NCBI GenBank assembly: GCA_027030285.1
Contig: JALVFC010000024.1
Coordinates: 1 to 5,721, forward strand
DNA: 5,721 bases
Direction: 5' to 3'
Origin: Thiotrichaceae bacterium
Lineage (GTDB): Bacteria; Pseudomonadota; Gammaproteobacteria; Thiotrichales; Thiotrichaceae
Part shown: piece after piece, positions 1 through 5,537 of the stretch
Layout of the letters: each line of letters opens with the position of its first letter
Numbering within the stretch: position 1 is the stretch's first letter
Notes under the pieces: generated by a model
What the model saw: the letters and a program-made list of their open reading frames with translations, nothing else
The model's database searches: none
What the model was told of the DNA's origin: nothing
Position numbers and translations under genes: made by a program

Positions 1-212
1 TAGAGTTTTTAAATATTCTACTATATTTTTTTAGCTGCACACCCAGCATATGAAATAAAGTTGATGCAATATATTACCTGAGTTTAATAAACTCAACTTT
101 CTTATCAACAAAATCCATACCTAGGAAGTTTTTTCTAGCGCAATTCCTGGCTAATACTTCAGCTTCATGTATACATAGCCTCAAAAACAAAGCTAGTTAA
201 TATATAAAGTCC
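1..212. other. AT-rich gene-free stretch
   Basis: This left edge has no open reading frame of convincing length and no recognisable RNA gene. It is clearly richer in A and T than the coding parts of the window. It contains the dyad listed at 79-95. An 8-base inverted repeat, AAAGTTGA at 57-64 and TCAACTTT at 93-100, overlaps that dyad and would give a competing fold. I see nothing else I can support here. Confidence 0.6.
79..95. repeat. Perfect 8+1+8 inverted repeat
   Basis: TGAGTTTA (79-86) and TAAACTCA (88-95) are exact reverse complements around a single A at 87. As RNA the realistic hairpin is a 6-bp stem with a 5-base loop. As DNA it is a symmetric 17-bp site of the size bound by dimeric regulators. 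No T tract follows on either strand, so it is not a standard intrinsic terminator. No gene start lies close enough within the window to assign it as an operator. Confidence 0.5.
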
Positions 213-470
213 AGCTGACCTCAAGCATCTCAACCTAACACGTAGTGTGAGGTACTGTTGTCCTGGTCGTTGAGCTTGCCTTACCAGTAGATAAAAAGGA
301 GATAGGTTAAACTATTCCTGCTAGAGGGTACTCTACAGAGTTAAACGAAACCGCATGCAAACTGCTTCAAACACTTCTGATAGCTCAGCAGGCTAAGGGT
401 AAATAGAATGGAGAAAGCTTTACATGCTGGTTACGCGGCAAGAGCCACGTAACCAGATGTGAACGACAGG
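213..470 (+). other. Structured noncoding region, possible group II intron 5' relic
   Basis: This stretch has no ORF but many short complementary pairs. They include CCTCA (219-223) with TGAGG (248-252), CTCAAC (229-234) with GTTGAG (269-274), AACCTA (232-237) with TAGGTT (303-308), CTGG (263-266) with CCAG (284-287), TAGAG (322-326) with CTCTA (331-335), and the long hairpin at 427-456. Some pairings overlap and must be alternatives or tertiary contacts. The overall texture resembles domain I of bacterial group II introns as I remember them, but I cannot align it here. No reverse transcriptase, domain V or 3' end is visible, and hppA starts right after it. If it is an intron it is a truncated 5' piece. 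Other possibilities are a structured RNA or an intergenic repeat. Confidence 0.3.
427..456. repeat. Strong hairpin downstream of hppA
   Basis: CTGGTTACG (427-435) pairs perfectly with CGTAACCAG (448-456). Inside it, after one mismatch, GG pairs with CC around the loop CAAGAG. It begins 17 bases beyond the hppA stop codon, so it could protect or help end the hppA transcript. No run of T follows on the minus strand, so it is not a canonical rho-independent terminator. It is also the best-formed element of the structured region at 213-470. Confidence 0.6.
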
Positions 471-472
471 GG

Positions 473-2509
473 CTAAATAAGCGGAATAATCAATAAAGCT
501 ACGATATTAATTATCTTGATCAGTGGGTTAATAGCTGGTCCTGCTGTATCTTTATACGGGTCGCCTACGGTATCACCTGTCACCGCAGCCTTATGAGCTT
601 CAGATCCTTTACCACCAAAGTTATCATCTTCGATGTACTTCTTGGCGTTATCCCAGGCACCACCACCGGTTGTCATTGAAATCGCCAAGAATAAACCCGT
701 CACGATGGTTCCAATCAAAAGACCACCAAGTGCCTGAGCACCTAAAGCCAAACCAACCACTATGGGAATCAAAACAGGCAATAGGGAAGGAATAATCATC
801 TCTTTAATTGCAGATTTTGTCAGTAGATCAACCGCACGAGAATAATCGGGCTTCTCGGTGTAGTCCATAATCCCGGGCATATCCTTAAACTGACGACGTA
901 CTTCCAGAACAACGGCACCTGCGGCTCGCCCTACAGCTTCCATTGCCATTGCACCGAACAGGAATGGAATCATACCACCGATAAACAGTCCAATAATAAC
1001 CATATGATTGGAAAGCTCGAAAGTAAGGTGTTCACCAGTTTGCACACTCAATCCATGAGTAAAGTCAGTAAACAGCACTAAAGCAGCCAGCGCAGCAGAA
1101 CCAATCGCATAGCCTTTTGTAACCGCTTTTGTGGTATTGCCAACTGCATCAAGCGCATCGGTACGTTTACGAATATCACTGGGCAAATCCGCCATTTCAG
1201 CAATCCCCCCTGCGTTATCTGTTACAGGTCCAAAGGCATCCATTGCAACGATGATGCCTGTCATTGAAAGCATGGAGGTAGCCGCTATCGCAATACCTAA
1301 TAAGCCAGCAAAGTAATAAGCTATATAAATACCCACACAAATAACAATTACTGGTGCCGCTGTCGATTTCATTGATATCGACAAACCTGCAATGATGTTT
1401 GTAGCATGACCAGTTGTTGATGACTCTGCCAAATGTTTAACCGGCTTAAACTGCGTGGATGTATAATAATCTGTAACAATAACCAGTAATGCAGTTACCG
1501 CAAGCCCAACCAGAGCACTAAAATAAATAGCATTGGTAGAATATACAGTACCATCAAGTGCCGCAACGCCATCCATAAGCCAGGTTGTCACAGGGTAAAA
1601 GAATGCTGCTGCTAATACCCCGGATACAATAAGTCCCCGGTACAGTCCCTTCATCACCTTGCCATCTTCACCTACCGAGACAAAGAAGGTTCCTGCAATG
1701 GAAGCAATAATGGATGCCGCACCTAATACCAGTGGATAAATAACTGCATTACTACCCACACCGAAAGTCAATGCCGCTAACATGATGGTTGCTATAATGG
1801 TCACTGCATAAGTCTCGAACAAATCCGCTGCCATTCCTGCACAGTCACCAACATTGTCTCCCACATTATCAGCAATAACAGCCGGATTGCGTGGATCATC
1901 TTCAGGTATTCCTGCTTCTACCTTACCAACCAGGTCGGCACCCACATCAGCGCCTTTGGTGAAAATACCACCACCAAGCCGTGCAAAGATTGAAATTAGA
2001 GAACCACCAAAGGCCAGGCCAACTAGTGGTGCAAGATTAGGGGCACCTCCTTCAGGTCTGAGCCATGCCAGTACTAGCAAGAAGCCGGTCACGCCCAGTA
2101 AACCCAGACCAACAACCAGCAGACCTGTCACAGCACCACCTTTAAAGGCGACCTTCATTGCTGAGTTGAGACCTTCATTTGCCGCTTCAGTTGTACGTAC
2201 ATTGGCTCGAACTGCCACCTGCATGCCAATATAGCCCGCCAGACCGGAGAACACAGCGCCAATAGCAAAACCCGTTGCTGTGAGCGCATCCAGGGCAAGC
2301 CACAAGGCAACAAACAACACAACACCTACAATAGTTATGGCAGTATATTGTCGCTTAAAGTAAGCAGAGGATCCTTCCTGGATCGATTGTGATATTTGGC
2401 GCATTTTCTCGTTGCCTTCGGGTTTGGAAAGAACCCATTTAATGGTGTAAAAACCATATGCAAGCGCAAGAATAGAACTTAGCAGTGCTAGATAAATCGC
2501 TATTGACAT
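473..2509 (-). CDS. hppA: Membrane-bound proton-translocating pyrophosphatase (K+-independent type)
   Basis: An integral membrane pump that hydrolyses pyrophosphate to phosphate and exports H+ across the inner membrane. The 678-residue length fits the family. Visible motifs are DVGADLVGKVE (188-198), the metal and PPi-binding DNVGDNVGD (214-222) with DLFE just after it (E232), D424 and DNAGG (431-435), GGGAWDNAKK (615-624) and GDTVGDPYKDTAG (645-657). All expected Asp and Lys residues are present. The GNTTKAVT motif has Lys461 and Thr464 where K+-dependent enzymes have Ala, which marks the K+-independent subfamily; these pump H+. The start at 2509 is chosen because GGAG lies 6 bases upstream, the protein then begins with the family-typical hydrophobic segment, and the likely promoter lies inside the alternative upstream extension (to 2647). 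The gene appears monocistronic. I see no frameshift or damage. Confidence 0.96.
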   Translation of the reverse strand: MSIAIYLALLSSILALAYGFYTIKWVLSKPEGNEKMRQISQSIQEGSSAYFKRQYTAITIVGVVLFVALWLALDALTATGFAIGAVFSGLAGYIGMQVAVRANVRTTEAANEGLNSAMKVAFKGGAVTGLLVVGLGLLGVTGFLLVLAWLRPEGGAPNLAPLVGLAFGGSLISIFARLGGGIFTKGADVGADLVGKVEAGIPEDDPRNPAVIADNVGDNVGDCAGMAADLFETYAVTIIATIMLAALTFGVGSNAVIYPLVLGAASIIASIAGTFFVSVGEDGKVMKGLYRGLIVSGVLAAAFFYPVTTWLMDGVAALDGTVYSTNAIYFSALVGLAVTALLVIVTDYYTSTQFKPVKHLAESSTTGHATNIIAGLSISMKSTAAPVIVICVGIYIAYYFAGLLGIAIAATSMLSMTGIIVAMDAFGPVTDNAGGIAEMADLPSDIRKRTDALDAVGNTTKAVTKGYAIGSAALAALVLFTDFTHGLSVQTGEHLTFELSNHMVIIGLFIGGMIPFLFGAMAMEAVGRAAGAVVLEVRRQFKDMPGIMDYTEKPDYSRAVDLLTKSAIKEMIIPSLLPVLIPIVVGLALGAQALGGLLIGTIVTGLFLAISMTTGGGAWDNAKKYIEDDNFGGKGSEAHKAAVTGDTVGDPYKDTAGPAINPLIKIINIVALLIIPLI

Positions 2510-2515
2510 ATTCGA

Positions 2516-2519
2516 CTCC
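2516..2519 (-). promoter_or_regulatory. Shine-Dalgarno of hppA
   Basis: GGAG on the minus strand, 6 bases before the ATG at 2507-2509. It decides the start: the in-frame ATG 46 codons upstream has no comparable site and would add a segment without family resemblance. Confidence 0.75.
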
Positions 2520-2602
2520 AATTTAAGTTTATGAGGATAGGACTCCCTATTAATCAGATTTTCTTTCGAGTACTTGAGGTAGGTAGATTTCGAGATCCGC
2601 AG

Positions 2603-2631
2603 TGTATAAAGGATCGCAAGAATCAAACCAA
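2603..2631 (-). promoter_or_regulatory. Candidate sigma70 promoter of hppA
   Basis: On the minus strand TTGGTT (2631-2626) and TATACA (2608-2603) are separated by exactly 17 bases. The -10 box keeps the TATA core and the -35 box keeps TTG. Transcription would start near 2596, giving a leader of about 87 bases before the hppA ATG. It lies inside the longer alternative reading frame and so supports the shorter gene. It is a match by eye only. Confidence 0.45.
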
Positions 2632-2934
2632 CGCAGTAATCAGGCAAAAAACAGTTTTAAAAAGATGCCCTATAAAACCGAAATGTTACTGATAAAACGG
2701 ATCGTACAACGATACTACATTTTGTATATTTGAGGCGCGTGATATTCCTTGAGATGCCATACTAAATGACAAAAGGTTGATCTAGCCAGGTGTTTTGTTT
2801 GTTAGTGGTTTGTCAGGTTGGTCAAAGCAACAAGCTGAACAAAACATTTCTTAACTGATATTACTCATGGTGCACCTCATGCGCCAGCGCGACCTCGAGC
2901 AATCCGTAGCATGTGTCAACAGGAGACCGTGCCA

Positions 2935-2962
2935 TTATTAATATTAATGGGCATATTAATAA
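2935..2962. repeat. 10-bp perfect AT hairpin
   Basis: TTATTAATAT (2935-2944) and ATATTAATAA (2953-2962) are exact reverse complements around the loop TAATGGGC. A competing palindrome, ATTAATATTAAT at 2937-2948, and a CCATTA (2932-2937) / TAATGG (2945-2950) pairing overlap it. It lies 20 bases left of the larger structure at 2983-3055 and may be part of the same element. Confidence 0.6.
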
Positions 2963-2982
2963 ACATCGGAGCTGACAGTTAG

Positions 2983-3055
2983 TGATTATTAGGGCCGCTG
3001 TAAGTACCCCTGTAAACTCTGCGGCAGCCCCCCTGCTGCCGAGTCCTAATAATCA
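2983..3055. repeat. Three-way stem structure closed by an 11-bp inverted repeat
   Basis: TGATTATTAGG (2983-2993) pairs perfectly with CCTAATAATCA (3045-3055). Inside, GCCGC (2994-2998) can pair with GCGGC (3021-3025), and CGGCAGC (3022-3028) can pair with GCTGCCG (3035-3041) around CCCCCT. The two inner helices share 3022-3025, so they either split the bases into a cloverleaf-like junction or act as alternatives. No T tract follows on either strand. It resembles a family of extragenic repeats I recall from marine gammaproteobacteria, but that is memory, not a search result. It lies about 90 bases beyond the 3' end of the gene ending at 3144. Confidence 0.6.
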
Positions 3056-3076
3056 ATATCGTTGCGCTGAGGTATG

Positions 3077-3100
3077 GCGCGACTAGAGTCGTACGTCCAG
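3077..3100 (-). repeat. REP-like hairpin, copy A
   Basis: GCGCGAC (3077-3083), TAGA and GTCGTAC (3088-3094) form a 7-position hairpin that includes one wobble and one mismatch, followed by GTCCAG. It matches the element at 5420-5443 at 21 of 24 positions. The strand is given by the GT-leading side (GTACGAC on minus). It lies 43 bases past the stop codon of the motif-repeat gene. Confidence 0.55.
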
Positions 3101-3143
3101 ATCTCCCTTCAAACTGCCAAAAGCCCTGCATTCCTTGGGTGGG

Positions 3144-4415
3144 TTATTTAAAATGATTCCCTCTGGATTTCTGCCCATCACTGCTTGAACCCAGCCCTTC
3201 AACTAACTGATTTGCTCCTGTCAAAGAAAAGCCTTGTGCCGACGATAGACCCGCCAAGGTCGCATTTCCAGATAAACTGGGTACTGCGGTACTTGTTTCA
3301 TTAACTGTACTTGTCGATGTGCCACTTCCCAGCAAGCTCGGTATAAATACATTTGGTTTTGATGACGAACTACTACTGGATGTATCTAGCGCCCCACCGC
3401 CCGTGAGGGAAGGAAAGTTGCTGGAAAAAGCAGAACCACTCTTAACAGTTGATTGCAATGGACTCCCTCCAGTCAAACTAGGAATCGTGTGTGGATTCAA
3501 GATGACCGAAGAAGAACTGCTACTCAAAGAGGCGGGACTGCTTTCATTGCTACTTGTGTTACTCAAAGTAGGCAAGGCACTACTTCCAGCTGTCAGACTA
3601 GGAATAGCGGGCGGATTAAAAGCCTTGGGTAAATCTGCTGTCGAGAGACTGCCAGTAGTTGGGCTAACAAAACTGGGCAACGGGGCTACATTCAATATCT
3701 TTTCAGGTTGACTTGTCGATACTGCGGTTTGCTGGCTATTCTGAGTTATTGCTGGCGTTGTCGCATTAACAGAAGGCAAGGCACTACTTCCACCTGTCAG
3801 GCTGGGAATAGCAGGCGGATTAAACGCCTTGGGTAAATCTGCTGTCGAGAGACTGCCAGTAGTTGGGCTGACAAAACTGGGTAACGGGGCTACACGCAGT
3901 ATTCTTGTGGATGCGGACTGACCTCCTCCTGTTGAAGCAGCTGATGCTTGCTGGCTATTGGATGCAACAGTTGAACCGCCTGAAGTTGGGGTGTTAAAGC
4001 TGGGCAGTGGGGGTAGCTTGAGTGCTGTTTCACCATCAGCTGTACGCATATCAGAGATACTATTCCCCTCAGGCGTACTAGCCACAAAGCTGGGTAATTC
4101 TGGCATATCATTGAACATTGGCTCACCTGCGCTCTCACTATCTCGATAACTTGGCATTGCAGGGAATGTCAGTGAGAAGCCCCGTTTACCTGTTTCAGAA
4201 GGTCTATCTGGTTTTAGCAGCCCCAGCAACTCCTTAATCATATTCACAAAAAGCAATAATACTTCATCAGGTACATCAGGTACTTTGGGTGGTTTTTGAT
4301 TAACTGATGACTTTAATACTTTTGTTTGTAAATTTACTGTTTGATGATTGTTTGCAATGCTGTTGTTAGTTGTATTCTGTAAAGCTGTGGTTGATGTATG
4401 TGCTTGATTAATCAT
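3144..4415 (-). CDS. Unrecognised Ser/Pro/Thr-rich protein with repeated hydrophobic-Pro-Ser-Leu/Phe motif
   Basis: I do not recognise this 423-residue protein. Residues 1-45 are polar and rich in Asn and Thr. Residues 50-70 (DEVLLLFVNMIKELLGLLKPD) look like one amphipathic or hydrophobic helix. The remainder is low complexity and probably disordered. A motif of the form (I/L/F/V/M)PS(L/F/Y/V) recurs twelve times, with P at 88, 108, 138, 179, 204, 214, 247, 272, 312, 335, 359 and 379, plus one PTL at 282. It is often followed by TGG. Two runs of six or seven serines occur near 298-303 and 346-352. Residues about 172-217 and 240-285 are near-identical copies. There is no signal peptide, transmembrane span, cysteine cluster or catalytic signature. 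The start at 4415 is chosen for its Shine-Dalgarno; the frame is open upstream to 4556. It could be a secreted effector, scaffold or surface-associated protein, but none of these is shown. Confidence 0.75.
   Translation of the reverse strand: MINQAHTSTTALQNTTNNSIANNHQTVNLQTKVLKSSVNQKPPKVPDVPDEVLLLFVNMIKELLGLLKPDRPSETGKRGFSLTFPAMPSYRDSESAGEPMFNDMPELPSFVASTPEGNSISDMRTADGETALKLPPLPSFNTPTSGGSTVASNSQQASAASTGGGQSASTRILRVAPLPSFVSPTTGSLSTADLPKAFNPPAIPSLTGGSSALPSVNATTPAITQNSQQTAVSTSQPEKILNVAPLPSFVSPTTGSLSTADLPKAFNPPAIPSLTAGSSALPTLSNTSSNESSPASLSSSSSSVILNPHTIPSLTGGSPLQSTVKSGSAFSSNFPSLTGGGALDTSSSSSSSKPNVFIPSLLGSGTSTSTVNETSTAVPSLSGNATLAGLSSAQGFSLTGANQLVEGLGSSSDGQKSRGNHFK
3571..3690. repeat. Direct repeat, copy 1 (inside the motif-repeat gene)
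   Basis: This 120-base block matches 3775-3894 with 7 mismatches by my count and no gaps. The period is 204 bases, exactly 68 codons, so the duplication keeps the frame. It encodes the segment VAPLPSF...PPAIPSLTAGSS. Most differences are silent third-position changes; one changes Gly to Ala. Confidence 0.9.
3775..3894. repeat. Direct repeat, copy 2 (inside the motif-repeat gene)
   Basis: Partner of 3571-3690. It encodes the same segment with TGGSS in place of TAGSS. The spacer between the two copies is 84 bases and encodes unrelated polar sequence. The part around 3469-3500 (TIPSLTGG) looks like a third, much more diverged remnant of the same unit. Confidence 0.9.
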
Positions 4416-4424
4416 AATGATAAA

Positions 4425-4431
4425 CCTTTCC
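4425..4431 (-). promoter_or_regulatory. Shine-Dalgarno of the motif-repeat gene
   Basis: GGAAAGG on the minus strand, 9 bases before the ATG at 4413-4415. It supports this start over the in-frame ATG at 4556. That ATG would place the candidate promoter and a leader hairpin inside the coding region. Confidence 0.6.
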
Positions 4432-4471
4432 GTCTTTTCCAGACCTTGTATTTTTACCTTCCGTGGTTTCG

Positions 4472-4488
4472 CACAGACAGCATCTGTG
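4472..4488. repeat. Inverted repeat in the divergent spacer
   Basis: CACAGA (4472-4477) and TCTGTG (4483-4488) are exact reverse complements around CAGCA. It falls in the predicted leader of the motif-repeat gene, just downstream of its candidate -10 box, so it could be a regulator site or a leader hairpin. The choice between the two is open. Confidence 0.4.
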
Positions 4489-4502
4489 TGAGAATATTTA
4501 CT

Positions 4503-4530
4503 ATGATAATACGAAACCTTACCCTGATAA
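4503..4530 (-). promoter_or_regulatory. Candidate promoter of the motif-repeat gene
   Basis: On the minus strand TTATCA (4530-4525), a 16-base gap, then TATCAT (4508-4503), which matches the -10 consensus at 5 of 6 positions. The -35 box is weak. The predicted leader is about 80 bases and contains the inverted repeat at 4472-4488. Confidence 0.35.
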
Positions 4531-4585
4531 TCTGTTCCGGTCGTAACAAATGACAAGTGGAGTAAGTAGACTTACAGGCGGTTAT

Positions 4586-4614
4586 TTCACAGATGACTTA
4601 ACGAGTAAGATATT
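4586..4614 (+). promoter_or_regulatory. Candidate promoter of the exported peptidase gene
   Basis: TTCACA (4586-4591), a 17-base spacer, then GATATT (4609-4614): 5 of 6 and 4 of 6 matches to sigma70 consensus. Transcription would start near 4621, giving a short leader. An alternative is TTAACG (4598-4603) with TATCAT (4620-4625) at 16-base spacing, which cannot be excluded. Confidence 0.35.
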
Positions 4615-4645
4615 CTATGTATCATTGCTGGAGAAAAAACTCCCC

Positions 4646-5344
4646 ATGAAGAATCTTGTTGACCCCTTGAGGTTCCCAGGCTGGCTGGCTGGATACGTAC
4701 TACTTTTACTGATATCTATTATTGTGCCTGTTAACAGTCAGGCCAAAGATACTCAACTTTGCAGCCCCCAGGTTATTGCGCACCCTATCAAAGGAGGATA
4801 TACATGGACGCTTGCCTCACGTCTGGGGAAGTTTCTGGAAATGGCAGAAAGCGAGTATGGGGAGCGTGATAAAAGCTGGACAATTCTGGGAGTTGAATTT
4901 ACCGACGAAAAGCAGCCCAGCAACTGGTATCCGTTTGATTCAACAGAGAAGGATATTATTATCCAGCTTACCAGCGATGCAGCAAATAATGAAAAAAAAG
5001 CACTATTCCAGCTATCTCATGAAGTCATTCATGTGCTGTCGCCAAATGGCACAAGGAAAGCAACATATTTTGAAGAAGGTCTGGCAACATATTTTTCTAT
5101 CCAGGCAACCCGACAGGCAGGTATTGATATCTCACCTTCCTATATCACTTCCGCAAAATACCACCGAGCATATTATCTACTGGAAAAGATATACCAGTTA
5201 CATCCAGATGCCAGCCAGCGAATCGCAACTTTCCGCAAATCAGGTCAGTCACTTTCCACGCTGAGCGCAACTGGTCTAAGGCAGTTGTTCCCCCGCATTG
5301 ATGCGACTACAGCCAGAGAATTGGCGAGGCGCTTTCATGAATAA
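4646..5344 (+). CDS. Exported HExxH zinc metallopeptidase-like protein
   Basis: A 232-residue protein predicted to be secreted or periplasmic. Residues 1-33 form a signal peptide: a charged start, a hydrophobic core at about 12-29 (GWLAGYVLLLLISIIVPV) and a likely cut after NSQA. The core signature is HEVIH at 125-129 with YFEEGLATYFS at 141-151. In Peptidase MA-like and other gluzincin-type families the two His and the Glu of the EGLA motif (E144 here) bind zinc and the Glu of HExxH (E126) is catalytic. All are intact, so an active hydrolase is plausible. The substrate is unknown. The C-terminal third is helical-looking and has no second domain. The start at 4646 is chosen because it places the signal peptide at the N-terminus; GGAG at 4630-4633 is 12 bases upstream, rather far. 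It is divergent from the motif-repeat gene and convergent with rnr. Confidence 0.8.
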   Translation: MKNLVDPLRFPGWLAGYVLLLLISIIVPVNSQAKDTQLCSPQVIAHPIKGGYTWTLASRLGKFLEMAESEYGERDKSWTILGVEFTDEKQPSNWYPFDSTEKDIIIQLTSDAANNEKKALFQLSHEVIHVLSPNGTRKATYFEEGLATYFSIQATRQAGIDISPSYITSAKYHRAYYLLEKIYQLHPDASQRIATFRKSGQSLSTLSATGLRQLFPRIDATTARELARRFHE

Positions 5345-5419
5345 TTCGCGGTTACGTTCTCAGTCTAAACTCTGGTAGCACGTACCTCAGAATACACAAG
5401 CGTGAATAACCTGTGAATT

Positions 5420-5443
5420 GCGCAACTAAAGTCGCACGTCCAG
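5420..5443 (-). repeat. REP-like hairpin, copy B
   Basis: GCGCAAC (5420-5426), loop TAAA and GTCGCAC (5431-5437) form a 7-bp stem on the minus-strand RNA with two G-U wobbles, followed by GTCCAG. It is 21/24 identical to 3077-3100. One of the three differences turns a G-C pair into a G-U pair, and another repairs the mismatch of copy A, so pairing is largely retained. Confidence 0.55.
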
Positions 5444-5470
5444 TTTACTTCCTAATTCTCACATGCTCTG

Positions 5471-5489
5471 GTGGGACTGAAGTTCCCAC
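5471..5489 (-). repeat. REP-like hairpin, related core
   Basis: GTGGGAC (5471-5477), loop TGAA and GTTCCCAC (5482-5489) form a 7-bp stem with one bulged base. The core ACTGAAGT resembles ACTAAAGT of copy B and ACTAGAGT of copy A, while the outer stem bases differ. It sits 27 bases right of copy B, so the pair has the spacing of a small composite repeat. Confidence 0.5.
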
Positions 5490-5537
5490 TTCCTGAGCTG
5501 ACTTCTTCTTCATTGGGATGCGGGCTCTATAGTTCCG

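Larger units (their letters stand above)
2648..3143. other. 496-base spacer rich in inverted repeats
   Basis: This region lies between the far upstream side of hppA and the 3' end of the motif-repeat gene. It has no convincing gene. ATCGT (2701-2705) and ACGAT (2709-2713) form a small dyad in the left part. From about 2928 to 3100 it is almost continuously made of inverted repeats, listed separately. The two short plus-strand frames here, of 22 and 24 codons, lack ribosome binding sites. Confidence 0.6.
5345..5537. other. Convergent spacer with two REP-like hairpins
   Basis: The 3' ends of the peptidase gene and of rnr face each other across this stretch. It has no gene and no hairpin followed by a T run on either strand. 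The two hairpins at 5420-5443 and 5471-5489 are the only ordered elements I can see, and they may serve as transcript 3'-end structures for both genes. Confidence 0.55.

Noticed and set aside
370..456. tRNA-like wording (TAGCTCAGCAGG) in the left spacer
   Set aside because: No T-arm consensus, no matching acceptor stem and no anticodon arm of the right geometry can be drawn.
2510..2647. 46-codon N-terminal extension of hppA
   Set aside because: The extension lacks family resemblance, contains the likely promoter, and has no strong ribosome binding site; the ATG at 2509 has GGAG at proper spacing.
2665..2733. 22-codon plus-strand frame upstream of hppA
   Set aside because: Too short, with only an A-rich upstream sequence and no similarity that I recognise.
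2867..2941. 24-codon plus-strand frame in the repeat-rich spacer
   Set aside because: No ribosome binding site and no recognisable sequence; the end runs into the AT hairpin.
2928..3100. CRISPR array
   Set aside because: The repeats are inverted and unequal in size rather than direct repeats with regular spacers.
3319..3711. Plus-strand 130-codon open frame with repeated KLGI/RLGIA-like blocks
   Set aside because: It lies antisense inside the motif-repeat gene, and its repeats are the complement of the PSLTGG-coding repeats. It has no good ribosome binding site, and the minus-strand frame is longer and has one.
4416..4556. 47-codon N-terminal extension of the motif-repeat gene
   Set aside because: It covers the candidate promoter and leader hairpin, and the composition differs from the rest of the protein; the start at 4415 has a GGAAAGG site.
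4550..4645. 32-codon extension of the exported peptidase
   Set aside because: It would bury the signal peptide inside the protein and overlap the candidate promoter.
5471..5489. Intrinsic terminator between the peptidase gene and rnr
   Set aside because: The hairpin is sound but no T run follows it on either strand.
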